Positions 18,929 to 28,135 are shown, numbered from the stretch's first letter. The stretch: DNA of 64,000 nucleotides from Actinomycetota bacterium (GCA_016871355.1 VFZC01000009.1:1-64000); one strand, 5' to 3'. Numbers and translations are program-made. Notes: generated by a model from the sequence alone, not told the origin.

Positions 18929-19660
18929 TCAGCGCACGACGCTGGCCATCTTGACGCAGTCGGGCACGGAGAACACGACGATTCCGGTCTCGTCGTAGTG
19001 GATTTCGGCGGGTTGGCCCGCGAAGGTGAACGAACCCGCCACCACGTTCCATCCCTCGACCAGTGAGCACGTCACCGACTGGTCGGACAGCGGCGGGGGA
19101 GTGACCCACCACTTGTTCGCGATCGCACCGAGGGCAACCATGTCGACGATCATCGTCACGTCGCCTCCACTGCCGCTGGCTCCGGCCACCGACGGTGTCT
19201 GCATCGGTGTGGCCAGCCCGGTGTCGGCCACTGCCGCCAGATCGGTCTGTGATTTGGCTTCGGCGGCGGGGGTCGGGCTCGCTTCGACGACGACGGATGT
19301 CTTCGGTGCTTCCGCGAAGTCGTCGAGAACGTCGCGGTCGTCGTTGCGTGACGTCACGACCACACCCAGTGCGACCACCGCGGTGATCGCGGCGGCGGCC
19401 ACGCCGAGCACGACGGTACGCGCGCGTGACGGCGTGGTCGGCTCGATTGCGTTTGCGAACACCCGATCGAATGCCTCGTCGCCGACCTCGTCGGTGTGCA
19501 GAAGAGTTGAACGCAGTCTTCCGAACTCGTCGGCGCGCGACTGCACCGACGAGCGCAGGTCGGCGGGAATGTCGGCGAATTCGATGTCGCGGTCGAGCAG
19601 CCGACTGGCCAGATCGTCCAGACGTTCGTCGCGATTCGAAGGGTCGGAAAAGGAACTCAT
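18929..19660 (-). CDS. Putative membrane anti-sigma factor
   Basis: 243 residues, start overlapping the ECF sigma stop (ATGA type). The N-terminal 80 residues are charged and cytoplasmic (DERLDDLASRLLDRDIEFAD), one membrane segment lies at about 84-106, and a Pro/Ala/Thr-rich stretch leads to an extracellular C-terminal domain with two Cys near the end. It occupies the RsmA (Rv3912) position. It lacks the HxxxCxxC zinc anti-sigma motif, so its assignment rests on position, topology and coupling to the sigma gene. Confidence 0.65.
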   Translation of the reverse strand: MSSFSDPSNRDERLDDLASRLLDRDIEFADIPADLRSSVQSRADEFGRLRSTLLHTDEVGDEAFDRVFANAIEPTTPSRARTVVLGVAAAAITAVVALGVVVTSRNDDRDVLDDFAEAPKTSVVVEASPTPAAEAKSQTDLAAVADTGLATPMQTPSVAGASGSGGDVTMIVDMVALGAIANKWWVTPPPLSDQSVTCSLVEGWNVVAGSFTFAGQPAEIHYDETGIVVFSVPDCVKMASVVR

Positions 19661-20244
19661 GGGGCACTTCCGGGTGTTTGACGTTCGGAACTCGGGTCTT
19701 GGTTCCCGATCGCTTGCGATGACGACTCGCGAAGCAGGTCGGCCAATTGCGATCGACCTCGTGAAATGCGCGAGCGCACCGTGCCGATGGGGATGTCGAG
19801 CACGTCGGCGATCTCGTCGTAGTCGAGATCGACCAGGTCACGCAGTACGACGGCAGTCCTGAACTCGAGCGGCAGTTGGAGCAGGGCGGCCTCCAGGATC
19901 TGACGATCGTCGAGGCTCGACACGGCCGTAGCCGACTGGTCGGGTCGGTCGAAGTCGTGACGATCGGACGATGGAACATCGCGCCGACCGCGACGCCTGA
20001 TTTCGTCGAGGGCCGCGTTGGTGGCGATCCGCCACACCCACGTGGAGAACGACGAGCGTTGGTCGAACGAGCCGATGTTGCGGACGATCGACACGAGCGC
20101 GTTTTGCGCGGCGTCGTCGGCATCGGCGTGGCGACCGAGCAATCGCCGGCAGGCAGTCAGAATCCGCGGGTACTGCTCACGGAGCAAAGTGTCGAGTGCG
20201 GCGCGATCTCCGTTGATGGCCCGTCGAACGAGAAGCTCGTTCAC
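19657..20244 (-). CDS. ECF RNA polymerase sigma factor (SigM position)
   Basis: 195 residues. Region 2: HADADDAAQNALVSIVRNIG and SSFSTWVWRIATNAALDEIR. Region 4: LPLEFRTAVVLRDLVDLDYD and EIADVLDIPIGTVRSRISRG. This is a standard ECF architecture. It directs RNA polymerase to a regulon that cannot be read from here. The GTG start overlaps the kinase stop (GTGA) and the stop overlaps the anti-sigma start, so kinase-sigma-anti-sigma are one coupled unit. Position matches sigM of mycobacteria. Confidence 0.9.
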   Translation of the reverse strand: MNELLVRRAINGDRAALDTLLREQYPRILTACRRLLGRHADADDAAQNALVSIVRNIGSFDQRSSFSTWVWRIATNAALDEIRRRGRRDVPSSDRHDFDRPDQSATAVSSLDDRQILEAALLQLPLEFRTAVVLRDLVDLDYDEIADVLDIPIGTVRSRISRGRSQLADLLRESSSQAIGNQDPSSERQTPGSAP

Positions 20245-21833
20245 GGTGCGGGTGAGACGCGTATCTCGGCGATACCTCCGCGGTAGGGGTTGTCGCGACT
20301 ACACGATCCGTCACGGCCGACTTCACGCAAATACACCATCACGTACTGCATCGGTTCGGTCATCACACCGACCAAGGTGGGTCCGTCACCGGCCGTCGTC
20401 GACGCGATGGCCGATCCCCACGCGTCGATGTCGTCACTCAGTGCGTTCGATGCGTACATCTCGGCGCGCCATGCGTCGCCCACGACATCGACGTCGACTT
20501 TGGCCAGATTGGCCTCGGTGAGTTGTACGACCAGACCGACACCCGACTTGCTACCGAATGTCGACGACTTGTAACAGACGGTCGACCACGCGGTGCCGGT
20601 ATCGCCGTCGGTCGTCAGCGCTGCGGCACCATCGTTCTCGGTGCGGTCACCTTCGGGGTCGAACGTCGATACGCCCAGAATCGTCGGCGGTCCGGTGGGC
20701 GCCGGTGGTGCGGTGGTCGCCGCGATCTGCGGCGTGGTGTCGTCACCACCGGTCACGACACGGATGATGAGAGCACCCACGGCGATGATCGCGACGGCCA
20801 GTCCGCCGATCAGAACGGGGGATGGCTTCCACGGTCGCAACGTTCCACCCGATGGTGTGGCTGAGACCGACGGTCGCGTCGATGGTTGTGACGGAGTATG
20901 ACCCGATGGTCGGATGATCTTGCCGGGGGTGGGCGTGCGATCGGTTCCGGCTGGATGGCCGGCGACTCCGCGCGCTGTGGATCCGTCGCCGTTGAGAGCC
21001 GCCTTCAGCGCGGCGCGGGCCTCGGCTCCGCTGGCGTAACGCTTGTCGGGTCGGCGCTCGAGCATGCGATGGATGACACTCGCCAGTTCTGGACTCACAT
21101 CGGGTCGGATCTGATTGAGATCGGTGGGGTCGCGTTGAAGCCGAGCGAGCGCGGTCTCGGTGTCGTTCTTTCCGGTGAACGGAACCTTTCCGGCCAAACA
21201 CTCGTAGAGAACGAGACCGAGTGAGTACAAGTCGGCACGCAGGTCGAGTTCGTCACCCTTCACCTGCTCGGGAGACAGATACTTCGCCGTTCCCATCATG
21301 ATGTTCTCGCTCGTGAGATCGTCACCGGTTCCGAGAGCCTTGGCGATGCCGAAGTCGGTGAGCATCACGCGCGCATCCTTGGTGACGAGCACATTGCCTG
21401 GCTTCACGTCGCGGTGGATGATGCCGTTGGCGTGAGCGGCGTCGAGGGCCGAGCAGATACCGGTCCCGATGTGAACCGTGAGCTTCGGTGTGAGTCTCTT
21501 CTTCTCGTCGAGAAGTGCGCGCAGCGACTTGCCGTCGATGAACTCCATGATCACGGCCTGTTGACCCTGATCGGCAACGGCGTCGTAGACCGTCACGATG
21601 TTCGGATGCGTGAGGCTCGCGGCCGCAATCGCCTCTCGTCGAAATCGTTCGGCCACGGTTCCGTCGGCGGCGAGGTGTGGTTTCAACAGTTTCACCGCGA
21701 CCGTGCGCGACAACTGCAGGTCGGTGGCCCTCCAGACGTCCGCCATGCCGCCATGAGCCCAGGCGAGGTCGAGTCGATAACGACCGGCGATGACCGTGTT
21801 CGGTTCAGGAGGTTGTGACGCGTTCACGGACAT
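20241..21833 (-). CDS. Transmembrane Ser/Thr protein kinase with extracellular C-terminal domain
   Basis: 530 residues. The kinase domain at about 18-275 has all catalytic residues: Lys48 in VAVKLL, HRD 140-142 in IIHRDVKPGN, DFG 160-162 and SPE in YLSPEQVKG. A Pro/Ser/Thr-rich juxtamembrane linker follows, then a membrane segment at about 345-367 and an extracellular domain of about 135 residues that resembles a discoidin-like sugar-binding fold. No PASTA repeats. In mycobacteria this locus holds MviN/MurJ, whose C-terminal half is a pseudokinase-TM-jelly-roll; here that half exists alone and looks active, with no flippase part. Upstream TAGCGT lies 12 nt before ATG. Confidence 0.9.
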   Translation of the reverse strand: MSVNASQPPEPNTVIAGRYRLDLAWAHGGMADVWRATDLQLSRTVAVKLLKPHLAADGTVAERFRREAIAAASLTHPNIVTVYDAVADQGQQAVIMEFIDGKSLRALLDEKKRLTPKLTVHIGTGICSALDAAHANGIIHRDVKPGNVLVTKDARVMLTDFGIAKALGTGDDLTSENIMMGTAKYLSPEQVKGDELDLRADLYSLGLVLYECLAGKVPFTGKNDTETALARLQRDPTDLNQIRPDVSPELASVIHRMLERRPDKRYASGAEARAALKAALNGDGSTARGVAGHPAGTDRTPTPGKIIRPSGHTPSQPSTRPSVSATPSGGTLRPWKPSPVLIGGLAVAIIAVGALIIRVVTGGDDTTPQIAATTAPPAPTGPPTILGVSTFDPEGDRTENDGAAALTTDGDTGTAWSTVCYKSSTFGSKSGVGLVVQLTEANLAKVDVDVVGDAWRAEMYASNALSDDIDAWGSAIASTTAGDGPTLVGVMTEPMQYVMVYLREVGRDGSCSRDNPYRGGIAEIRVSPAP

Positions 21834-21845
21834 GCTCGAACGAAC

Positions 21846-21851
21846 ACGCTA
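21846..21851 (-). promoter_or_regulatory. -10 box TAGCGT upstream of the kinase
   Basis: TAGCGT ends 12 nt before ATG 21833, implying a leader of only a few bases. Confidence 0.4.
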
Positions 21852-21909
21852 CTTGTGCGTCGTCGAGCGGACGGGGAATGACGTCGGAATGACGGTGAAT
21901 GACGTCGGC

Positions 21910-22755
21910 TCAGTTGCGGAAGTACGCGACGCCGATCGTTCCGCGACCGGCGTGCGCTCCGATGACCGCTCCGATTTCTCCGATGAGAATGTCTCCGGAG
22001 TGAACGGTCTTCAACTGTGCGACGAAAGCGTCGACGTCACTGCAGTCGGCGTGAAGGACACTCAATTGGCTGATGCCGGGTGACGCGCTCACCTGACGCA
22101 CCTTGTCGACCAAGAAGGCGATGGCCTTGCCGCGCGTGCGCTGCTTGCCGCCCTCTTGAACCACACCGTCTTTCACCTCGATGATGGGTTTGATCGAGAG
22201 AACCGAGCCGAGCATGGCCTGGGCGCCGCCGATACGACCACCCTTCTTGAGGTTCTCGAGGGTGTCGAGGGCGCCCCAGAGTTCGCAGCGACCCACCAGA
22301 TCGCGAGCCAACGCCTCGACCTCGTGAAGTTCGGCGCCCTGGCGGGCCGCCCGAGCGCACTCGACCACGATGGCGCCCAATCCGAGCGAGACCGACCGGC
22401 TGTCGACGACCGAAATCGGCACGAGCGACGCCAGGGACGCCGCCGCCAACTCCGCACTCTGCAAAGTGGCCGACAGCGCACCCGACAGATTGATCATGAC
22501 GACCCCGGTGGCACCTTGCGACACCACGTTGCGGATGGCCTGCTCGAAGCGTCCAGGCGAGGGGGCGGCGGTGGACGGCAGGACCGATGACGCCGAGCAA
22601 CGAGCCCAGAACTCGGCCGTGGTCAGCTGCTCTCGGTCGACGAACTCGTCGTCACCGAAACGGATGAAGAGGGGCACGACCTCGATGCCCAAGGAGCGCA
22701 CGACCTCGTCGGGAAGGTCGCAGGAACTGTCGGTGATGATCCGGACGTTGGCCAC
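21910..22755 (-). CDS. DegV family fatty-acid-binding protein
   Basis: 281 residues covering the whole two-domain DegV fold. It opens VRIITDSSCDLPDE and has the lipid-site motif TAAPSPGRFEQAI, the SGALSATLQSAELAA helix, and the C-terminal GAVIGAHAGRGTIGVAYF. DegV/FakB proteins bind a fatty acid and present it to a kinase for phosphorylation (known for FakB; inferred here). The start is GTG 22755. It sits between DUF6049 and the kinase, a place not used for DegV in mycobacteria. Confidence 0.93.
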   Translation of the reverse strand: MANVRIITDSSCDLPDEVVRSLGIEVVPLFIRFGDDEFVDREQLTTAEFWARCSASSVLPSTAAPSPGRFEQAIRNVVSQGATGVVMINLSGALSATLQSAELAAASLASLVPISVVDSRSVSLGLGAIVVECARAARQGAELHEVEALARDLVGRCELWGALDTLENLKKGGRIGGAQAMLGSVLSIKPIIEVKDGVVQEGGKQRTRGKAIAFLVDKVRQVSASPGISQLSVLHADCSDVDAFVAQLKTVHSGDILIGEIGAVIGAHAGRGTIGVAYFRN

Positions 22756-22761
22756 GTCGAC

Positions 22762-22767
22762 AGGTTA
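22762..22767 (-). promoter_or_regulatory. -10 box TAACCT, leaderless start of degV
   Basis: TAACCT ends 6 nt before GTG 22755. Confidence 0.55.
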
Positions 22768-22799
22768 GTTGCCGGGGTTCTCAGGAGATCGACGGGTCG

Positions 22800-24881
22800 T
22801 CAGGGCTCGGACGCGTCGTCAGGGTTCTGACGGGGTGTCTCGCCACTCGGATGTCGACGCGTGGTGTCGCTGACCAGCTTCTGTCGCTCGCGATACCGCC
22901 GGCGGAAGTGATGGATCCACCACACGGCCAGCAAAAGGAGAGCCATGCCGGTCACCAACTGTCCGAGGCCGGCCAAGGCATTCACCCGGGCGGTGAACAC
23001 GATGGGTTGGGTGAGGGGCAACTGGCCTTCGGGTGTCAGCAACTGAACCGTCACCGGGAAGCGACCATTGGTGCGTGCCTCCACCGGAATCTCGACCGAG
23101 GTGATGGCGGTCGGGGCCAACTGAACCACCAGTTCACCCTCCGGAAAACGGAGCTTCGACGAGGTCAGGCGAACCCGGACGGACAGTTCGGTCGGCGAGT
23201 CGTTCCGCAGGCTGAGTCGAATCGCGCTGTCACGTCCTCCGAGCGTGAAGGTGGTGGAGGTGGGAGTTGTGACTTGGCTGCCGAGGACTTCGGTCTCTTG
23301 TCGGACGATGTCGGCGTAGGCGAAACGAACCTCGTCGGAGAATCGCTGATCGGGCAACACGTCGAGGATGCGCCGCCACATGGCCGGACGCTCGTCACCT
23401 TCGGGAAGCATGGAGGCGAACGCATCGATGCGGGCGCCGGTGAGATAGAGCGCTTCGGCAGGAGACGACGAAACGGGACCGATCGCAGGAAGCCGAATCG
23501 TGGCCGGTCGGCCATCCACGAGCCCGACGCTCGTGCGCGACAGAGCATCGTCGAGCGACACGAGTTCGACCTCGTTCGACGAACTCAATGTGTCGGCCAA
23601 CGCGACCGTGAGGTCGGTCGACATCAGCGATCCGTCGTTGGTGGTGAGGATCAACGAACGACCCAACAACGATTCGCCGGCGTCGGCGAGTTCGCGCCGC
23701 AGCATCTTGATCTCGGCCAACACGTGCTGAGCCGCGAGGTAGGAGTCACTCGGTGGGGCGTCCGACGCCAGGGTGAGTCGCGACGCGAGTGCGCTGTCGG
23801 GGACCACGGCGTCGATGAACCCGCCACTCGACAGTTCGACCTCGACCTTGCGGGTGGGATCGGCGAAGGCGATGCCGCCGAAGTCACCCACCTCGGTTGC
23901 TGCCGAAGTGATGAGAATCGATCGGAAACCGAGGTCGCGGATGAACTGTGCTCCGGTGGCCGACAGCGCGCGTGTCTGGATCCAGGCCGTTCGGTTCGAC
24001 CGTGCCTCGGGAAGAGAGTCGACCAAGGCGTCTTCACCGAGGCGAAGTTGGCCGACGAAGATGTCGTTGGTCTGCGCGTCGGCCATCGAGCCCGGATCGA
24101 CCTGGACGTACGGCATCGACAAGAACGACGGTGCGTCGGCGAATTGCAGACGGGTGAGGAGCTCGGCATCGTCCGGGGTCGAACGACCGAGACCTTCCAC
24201 CAGCTCGGGGCGCAGCGCGATGGTGAGTGGTGTACCGGGCAGCGATTCGATGATGGTGGCCAACTCGGCGACACGCGAGCGGTCGGCCGCGCGCACCGTG
24301 GTGGTCGCATCGGACTGAAGCGTGACGTCGCCGTCCACCGAGCCGACCAGAGCAACCGGTAGCGACTGTTCGACGGCGGATACGTCTTGTCCATCCGGAA
24401 TTCGTTCGACGAACGTGATGATCCGATCGACACTGTTGCCGTCGACTTCCAGACCGATCGAGAGTGGGTACACACCTGGTGCCGACATCTGCAGGCGTTC
24501 GCGGGTGCGAGTACCGATCTCGATAGGAATCACGAGATCGACCACACCTGACGCATCGCGCTGTTCGACGGGAAAGCGCATGCTGTCGATCGTCGACGGC
24601 AGATCTCCGTCGATGGCGTCTTGGACGGCCTCTCGGGAGGTGACCGGACGGTGGGCGGTCACGAGGATCGACGTCGGCGCGTCCGAACCGAGTGCACTCG
24701 GGCCCTGCAAGAACACGCTGAGATCGATGGTCGATCCCTCGATTCCGGCCACGTATTGATCTTGTGACACGAGGGCGCCCACACTTTCGGGAATTTCGGC
24801 CCGCGCCGATCCCGTCGACGTGGTGAAGACGAGTGACACGAGAGTGATCGCCACCCATCCCGCGGCCGGAAAGCGTTTCAT
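22800..24881 (-). CDS. DUF6049 family secreted membrane-anchored protein (Rv3909 type)
   Basis: 693 residues. Signal peptide at 1-28 (GWVAITLVSLVFTTSTGSARA), a long extracellular region, one membrane segment near 640-665 (LVTGMALLLLAVWWIHHF) and a short basic cytoplasmic tail. The place, size and topology match Rv3909 beside murJ in mycobacteria, thought to act at the cell envelope. The ATG overlaps the GNAT stop (ATGA). No catalytic motif recognised. Confidence 0.75.
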   Translation of the reverse strand: MKRFPAAGWVAITLVSLVFTTSTGSARAEIPESVGALVSQDQYVAGIEGSTIDLSVFLQGPSALGSDAPTSILVTAHRPVTSREAVQDAIDGDLPSTIDSMRFPVEQRDASGVVDLVIPIEIGTRTRERLQMSAPGVYPLSIGLEVDGNSVDRIITFVERIPDGQDVSAVEQSLPVALVGSVDGDVTLQSDATTTVRAADRSRVAELATIIESLPGTPLTIALRPELVEGLGRSTPDDAELLTRLQFADAPSFLSMPYVQVDPGSMADAQTNDIFVGQLRLGEDALVDSLPEARSNRTAWIQTRALSATGAQFIRDLGFRSILITSAATEVGDFGGIAFADPTRKVEVELSSGGFIDAVVPDSALASRLTLASDAPPSDSYLAAQHVLAEIKMLRRELADAGESLLGRSLILTTNDGSLMSTDLTVALADTLSSSNEVELVSLDDALSRTSVGLVDGRPATIRLPAIGPVSSSPAEALYLTGARIDAFASMLPEGDERPAMWRRILDVLPDQRFSDEVRFAYADIVRQETEVLGSQVTTPTSTTFTLGGRDSAIRLSLRNDSPTELSVRVRLTSSKLRFPEGELVVQLAPTAITSVEIPVEARTNGRFPVTVQLLTPEGQLPLTQPIVFTARVNALAGLGQLVTGMALLLLAVWWIHHFRRRYRERQKLVSDTTRRHPSGETPRQNPDDASEP

Positions 24882-25645
24882 CGCGGCGACTCATTGGTGA
24901 GATCGTCGAGAGCGAGGACCGAGAGACTCTCCTCGAGCACCTCGAATCCGAATCGTCGATACAGATCGATGGCACGTTCGTTGTCGAAGTTCGTGTTGAC
25001 GAGGACGTCATCGACTCGTCGACGCTGCAACCAGACGAGACCGTCGACGAGAAGCGACGACGCGACCCCGCGACCTTCGAAGTCGGGGTGAACGGCCAGA
25101 CGTTGAATGAATCCCGCTGCACCGTTGCGTCCGGTGATCATGTAGCCGGCCGGTTTGTCGTTCGCGGTCACGGCCAGGCGTACACGATGTTGTGGTGTGG
25201 CCTCACACGCGTCGACGATGCCCGTGGTGTCGAGGTCCCATCCGTCGACGAAAGCCGCTCGATCGATTCGGGCGAGTGTCGCGATCTGACGTGATCCGCG
25301 TACGGCGCGCAGTTCATGACGTGAAGTGCCTGACGTCGAAGTGTGTCGGTCGAGTTCGAGGCGGAGAAGGGCGAGCCGTTGGATGGAGGCGAACCCCAAC
25401 TCGGTGAAGGGCGGAGTTGCCGATGTGGACAACGCACTGGTTCGCACACTCGTGAAACCGTGATCGCGAGCGACCGCGAGCCACGTCAGGAGAGTGTTGA
25501 CCGTGGGTGCCTTGGTGTGATCGGTGAGGACGAGTTGCGCAATACGGGGTTGGTGTGGCCAGGGTCGTAGACGCGCTCGGGTCCGACCGTCGTCGAGCAG
25601 ACGTGGAAGTCCGTCGCGGCGTCGTTGACGCAAGCCGGTGATCAC
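24878..25645 (-). CDS. GNAT family N-acetyltransferase
   Basis: 255 residues with a C-terminal GNAT domain: IQRLAVHPDFEGRGVASSLL is the acetyl-CoA loop (R/Q-x-x-G-x-G/A), then NTNFDNERAIDLYRRFGFEV. The N-terminal half resembles a second, degenerate GNAT-like fold (TLLTWLAVARDHGFTSVRTS). The substrate is unknown. I set the start at GTG 25645 because TACCGT lies 6 nt upstream; the longer open frame runs antisense into the neighbouring hydrolase gene. The NUDIX gene (mutT4) holds this place in mycobacteria. Confidence 0.85.
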   Translation of the reverse strand: MITGLRQRRRDGLPRLLDDGRTRARLRPWPHQPRIAQLVLTDHTKAPTVNTLLTWLAVARDHGFTSVRTSALSTSATPPFTELGFASIQRLALLRLELDRHTSTSGTSRHELRAVRGSRQIATLARIDRAAFVDGWDLDTTGIVDACEATPQHRVRLAVTANDKPAGYMITGRNGAAGFIQRLAVHPDFEGRGVASSLLVDGLVWLQRRRVDDVLVNTNFDNERAIDLYRRFGFEVLEESLSVLALDDLTNESPR

Positions 25646-25651
25646 GTCAGA

Positions 25652-25661
25652 ACGGTAGCGT
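25652..25661. promoter_or_regulatory. Overlapping divergent -10 boxes for GNAT (-) and HDAC-like (+) genes
   Basis: Minus TACCGT at 25652-25657 lies 6 nt before GTG 25645; plus TAGCGT at 25656-25661 lies 8 nt before ATG 25670. The boxes share two bases, so both polymerases cannot occupy them at once. Confidence 0.5.
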
Positions 25662-25669
25662 CGCGGGCG

Positions 25670-26689
25670 ATGACGGTGTTGTTCGCGACGCACGAGGCGT
25701 ATCTCGACCACATCGTGGGTCCTCGTCATCCCGAGCGCCCCGAGCGTCTCGGTGCGGTGATCGACGGTGCCCAGGTGTTCGTCGACTCCTTGGTCCCGAT
25801 CGTCCCACGAGCCGCGACTCGTGAGCAGTTGCTGCGGGTGCACCAGTCGGCGCTCGTCGACAGGGTCGAGTCGGTGTCGCGGGCCGGTGGTGGTCGCCTC
25901 GACCCCGACACGGTGGCCAGTGCTGGTACGTGGGAGGCCGCGCGACTCGCAGCCGGTGCGGGCCTCACCGCCATCGACGAGCTGGTTGCTGGCCGTGGCT
26001 CGGCCGCTTTCTGTGCGGTACGGCCTCCTGGTCATCACGCGACACGAGCCGACACGATGGGCTTTTGTCTGCTGTCCAACGTCGCGGTGGCCGCCGCCGA
26101 ATTGGCCGAGCGCGGAGAACGCGTCGCGATCGTCGACTTCGATGCTCACCACGGCAACGGAACACAAGACGTCTTCTGGGCCGACCCCCGCGTGTTGTTC
26201 GTGTCGTTGCATCAATGGCCGCTCTATCCGGGTACGGGCTGGTTCGAAGAGATCGGTACCGGTGAGGCCGTCGGCACCACGCTCAACATTCCGATGCCGC
26301 CACGATCGACCGGAGTCGACTATCTGCGTGCGATCGATCGACTCGTCGAACCGATCTGTCGATCGTTCGATCCCACCTGGCTCATCATCTCGGCCGGCTT
26401 CGACGCGCATCGAGCCGATCCGATCACCGACATGGCCTTGACGGCTGGCGACTATAACGAGATCGTCACTCGTTTACTTCCGATCGCTCCGGCTGGCCGG
26501 CGTCTGGTCATGCTCGAAGGCGGGTACGACCTCGACGCACTCCGCGTGTCGACGACCGCCACGGTGGGTGCTCTTCTCGACACCGTGATTCAGCCGGAAG
26601 AAGCGGCCTCCATCGGTTCGTCGCTCGCCGAGCAGATGATCGAACGAATCCGCCGTTACTGGATCGACCGCGGACTCCTCGTCGCCTGA
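25670..26689 (+). CDS. Histone deacetylase / acetoin utilisation family hydrolase
   Basis: 339 residues, a zinc amidohydrolase of the arginase-deacetylase fold. Motifs: HPERPERLGAV, RPPGHHATRADTMGFCL, the metal ligands in IVDFDAHHGNGTQDVF and the second Asp in IISAGFDAHRADPI. These are the residues needed for activity. Bacterial members act on acetyl-lysine or small acetylated amines; the substrate is unknown. The start is ATG 25670. Confidence 0.93.
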   Translation: MTVLFATHEAYLDHIVGPRHPERPERLGAVIDGAQVFVDSLVPIVPRAATREQLLRVHQSALVDRVESVSRAGGGRLDPDTVASAGTWEAARLAAGAGLTAIDELVAGRGSAAFCAVRPPGHHATRADTMGFCLLSNVAVAAAELAERGERVAIVDFDAHHGNGTQDVFWADPRVLFVSLHQWPLYPGTGWFEEIGTGEAVGTTLNIPMPPRSTGVDYLRAIDRLVEPICRSFDPTWLIISAGFDAHRADPITDMALTAGDYNEIVTRLLPIAPAGRRLVMLEGGYDLDALRVSTTATVGALLDTVIQPEEAASIGSSLAEQMIERIRRYWIDRGLLVA

Positions 26690-26701
26690 CCCCGTTCGTC
26701 G

Positions 26702-26707
26702 TAGCCT
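26702..26707 (+). promoter_or_regulatory. -10 box TAGCCT, leaderless start of pcnA
   Basis: TAGCCT ends 6 nt before GTG 26714, inside the 24-bp gap after the deacetylase gene. Confidence 0.55.
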
Positions 26708-26713
26708 GACCCC

Positions 26714-28132
26714 GTGGTTCCCGAGCGCTTCGCGCCTGTTCTGTCGGAAGTCGACGATGTCGCGGCACTCTTTCGCGCGGCCGGCAAGCGTTTGTATCTC
26801 GTCGGAGGCACCGTTCGCGATCTGTTGGGCGGTCTCGACTTCGACGGTCTCGATTACGACGCCACGACCGATGCGCGCCCCGACGAGATCAAGAAGATCA
26901 TCGCGCCGTGGGCCGACGCCGTCTGGACCCAAGGCGAGAAGTTCGGAACGATCGGGGCCCGTAAAGGAACGCGGGTGTACGAGATCACCACGCACCGAGC
27001 CGAGGCGTACCACCCCGACACCCGTAAGCCCGACGTCGAATTCGCCGATGCGATCGAGACCGATCTGTCACGCCGCGACTTCACCATCAACTCGATGGCC
27101 CTCGAGGTGACGGCCGATTCACCGACTCTCGTCGATCCCTTCGGCGGTGCGGCCGACCTCATGACCCGCGTGCTTCGCACTCCGCTCGATCCCGACATCA
27201 GTTTCAGCGACGATCCATTGCGCATGATGCGGGCGGCGCGTTTCGTCGCGCGATTCCAGATGACTCCGGTTCCCGAACTCGTGGCGGCGGTTCATCGCAT
27301 GAAGGATCGTCTCGAGATCGTGTCGGCCGAACGAATTCGCGACGAGCTCAACAAGTTGATCGTGGTCGATGCGCCGTCGACCGGACTGTGGTTCCTCGTC
27401 GAGACCGGCTTGGCCGATCTCGTCCTTCCCGAACTGCCGGCCATGCGTCTCGAACACGATCCGATTCATCGGCACAAAGACGTTCTCACCCACACGCTCG
27501 CGGTGGTCGAAAACGTGCGTCCCGACGCCCACCCCGACTTCGACTTCCGCAAGACCCGTCTGGCCGCACTGTTCCACGACGTGGGCAAGCCCAAGACCCG
27601 CGGGTACCTGCAGGGCAAAGGAACGACCTTTCACATGCACGACGTGGTGGGGGCGAAGATGACGCGCAAACGTCTCGCCGCGCTGCGTTTCCCGAACGAA
27701 GACATCGACGACGTGACCGAACTGGTGCGACTGCACCTGCGGTTCCATACGTACCAAATGGGCTGGACCGATTCGGCGGTGCGCCGTTACGTGAACGATG
27801 CCGGCCCACTTCTCGACGAACTCAACGTGTTGACGCGCTGCGACTGCACCACACGCAACGAAAAGAAGGCGCTGCATCTGGCCCAGCGCATGGACGAGCT
27901 CGAGAGTCGTATCGCGTCGTTGGCCGCGCAGGAAGAACTGAAGGCCATTCGCCCCGAGATGGACGGGGTCGCGGTGATGCAGCACCTCGGTCTGTCACCG
28001 TCGCGCGCGGTCGGTGACGCGTTGGATTTCTTGCTCGAGATTCGTCTCGACGAAGGGCTCGTCGGCGACGCGGAGATTCGCCGTCGGCTCGACGAATGGT
28101 GGGCGCGACGGGCCACCTCGACCGAGGGCTAG
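26714..28132 (+). CDS. pcnA: CCA-adding enzyme / poly(A) polymerase with HD domain
   Basis: 472 residues of the class II nucleotidyltransferase family annotated PcnA in actinobacteria (Rv3907c). The catalytic head has YLVGGTVRDLLGGLDFDGLD and YDATTDARPD with the paired carboxylates, then SRRDFTINSMALEV. The tRNA-binding neck follows, then an HD domain with HKDVLTHTLAVVENV and LAALFHDVGKPKT. It most likely repairs or adds tRNA 3' CCA ends, which the tRNA-Ile in this window would need. GTG start. Confidence 0.93.
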   Translation: MVPERFAPVLSEVDDVAALFRAAGKRLYLVGGTVRDLLGGLDFDGLDYDATTDARPDEIKKIIAPWADAVWTQGEKFGTIGARKGTRVYEITTHRAEAYHPDTRKPDVEFADAIETDLSRRDFTINSMALEVTADSPTLVDPFGGAADLMTRVLRTPLDPDISFSDDPLRMMRAARFVARFQMTPVPELVAAVHRMKDRLEIVSAERIRDELNKLIVVDAPSTGLWFLVETGLADLVLPELPAMRLEHDPIHRHKDVLTHTLAVVENVRPDAHPDFDFRKTRLAALFHDVGKPKTRGYLQGKGTTFHMHDVVGAKMTRKRLAALRFPNEDIDDVTELVRLHLRFHTYQMGWTDSAVRRYVNDAGPLLDELNVLTRCDCTTRNEKKALHLAQRMDELESRIASLAAQEELKAIRPEMDGVAVMQHLGLSPSRAVGDALDFLLEIRLDEGLVGDAEIRRRLDEWWARRATSTEG

Positions 28133-28135
28133 TCT
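28130..28135 (+). promoter_or_regulatory. -10 box TAGTCT, leaderless start of the DUF5318 gene
   Basis: TAGTCT ends 7 nt before ATG 28143 and its first three bases are the pcnA stop codon. Confidence 0.5.

Noticed and set aside
22756-24881. Hidden murJ flippase between DUF6049 and the sigma gene
   Set aside because: Neither strand encodes a 14-segment membrane protein; only DegV and the kinase occupy the space.
24878-26410. 510-residue version of the GNAT protein
   Set aside because: The N-terminal 255 residues are antisense to the deacetylase gene and not GNAT-like; the -10 box supports GTG 25645.
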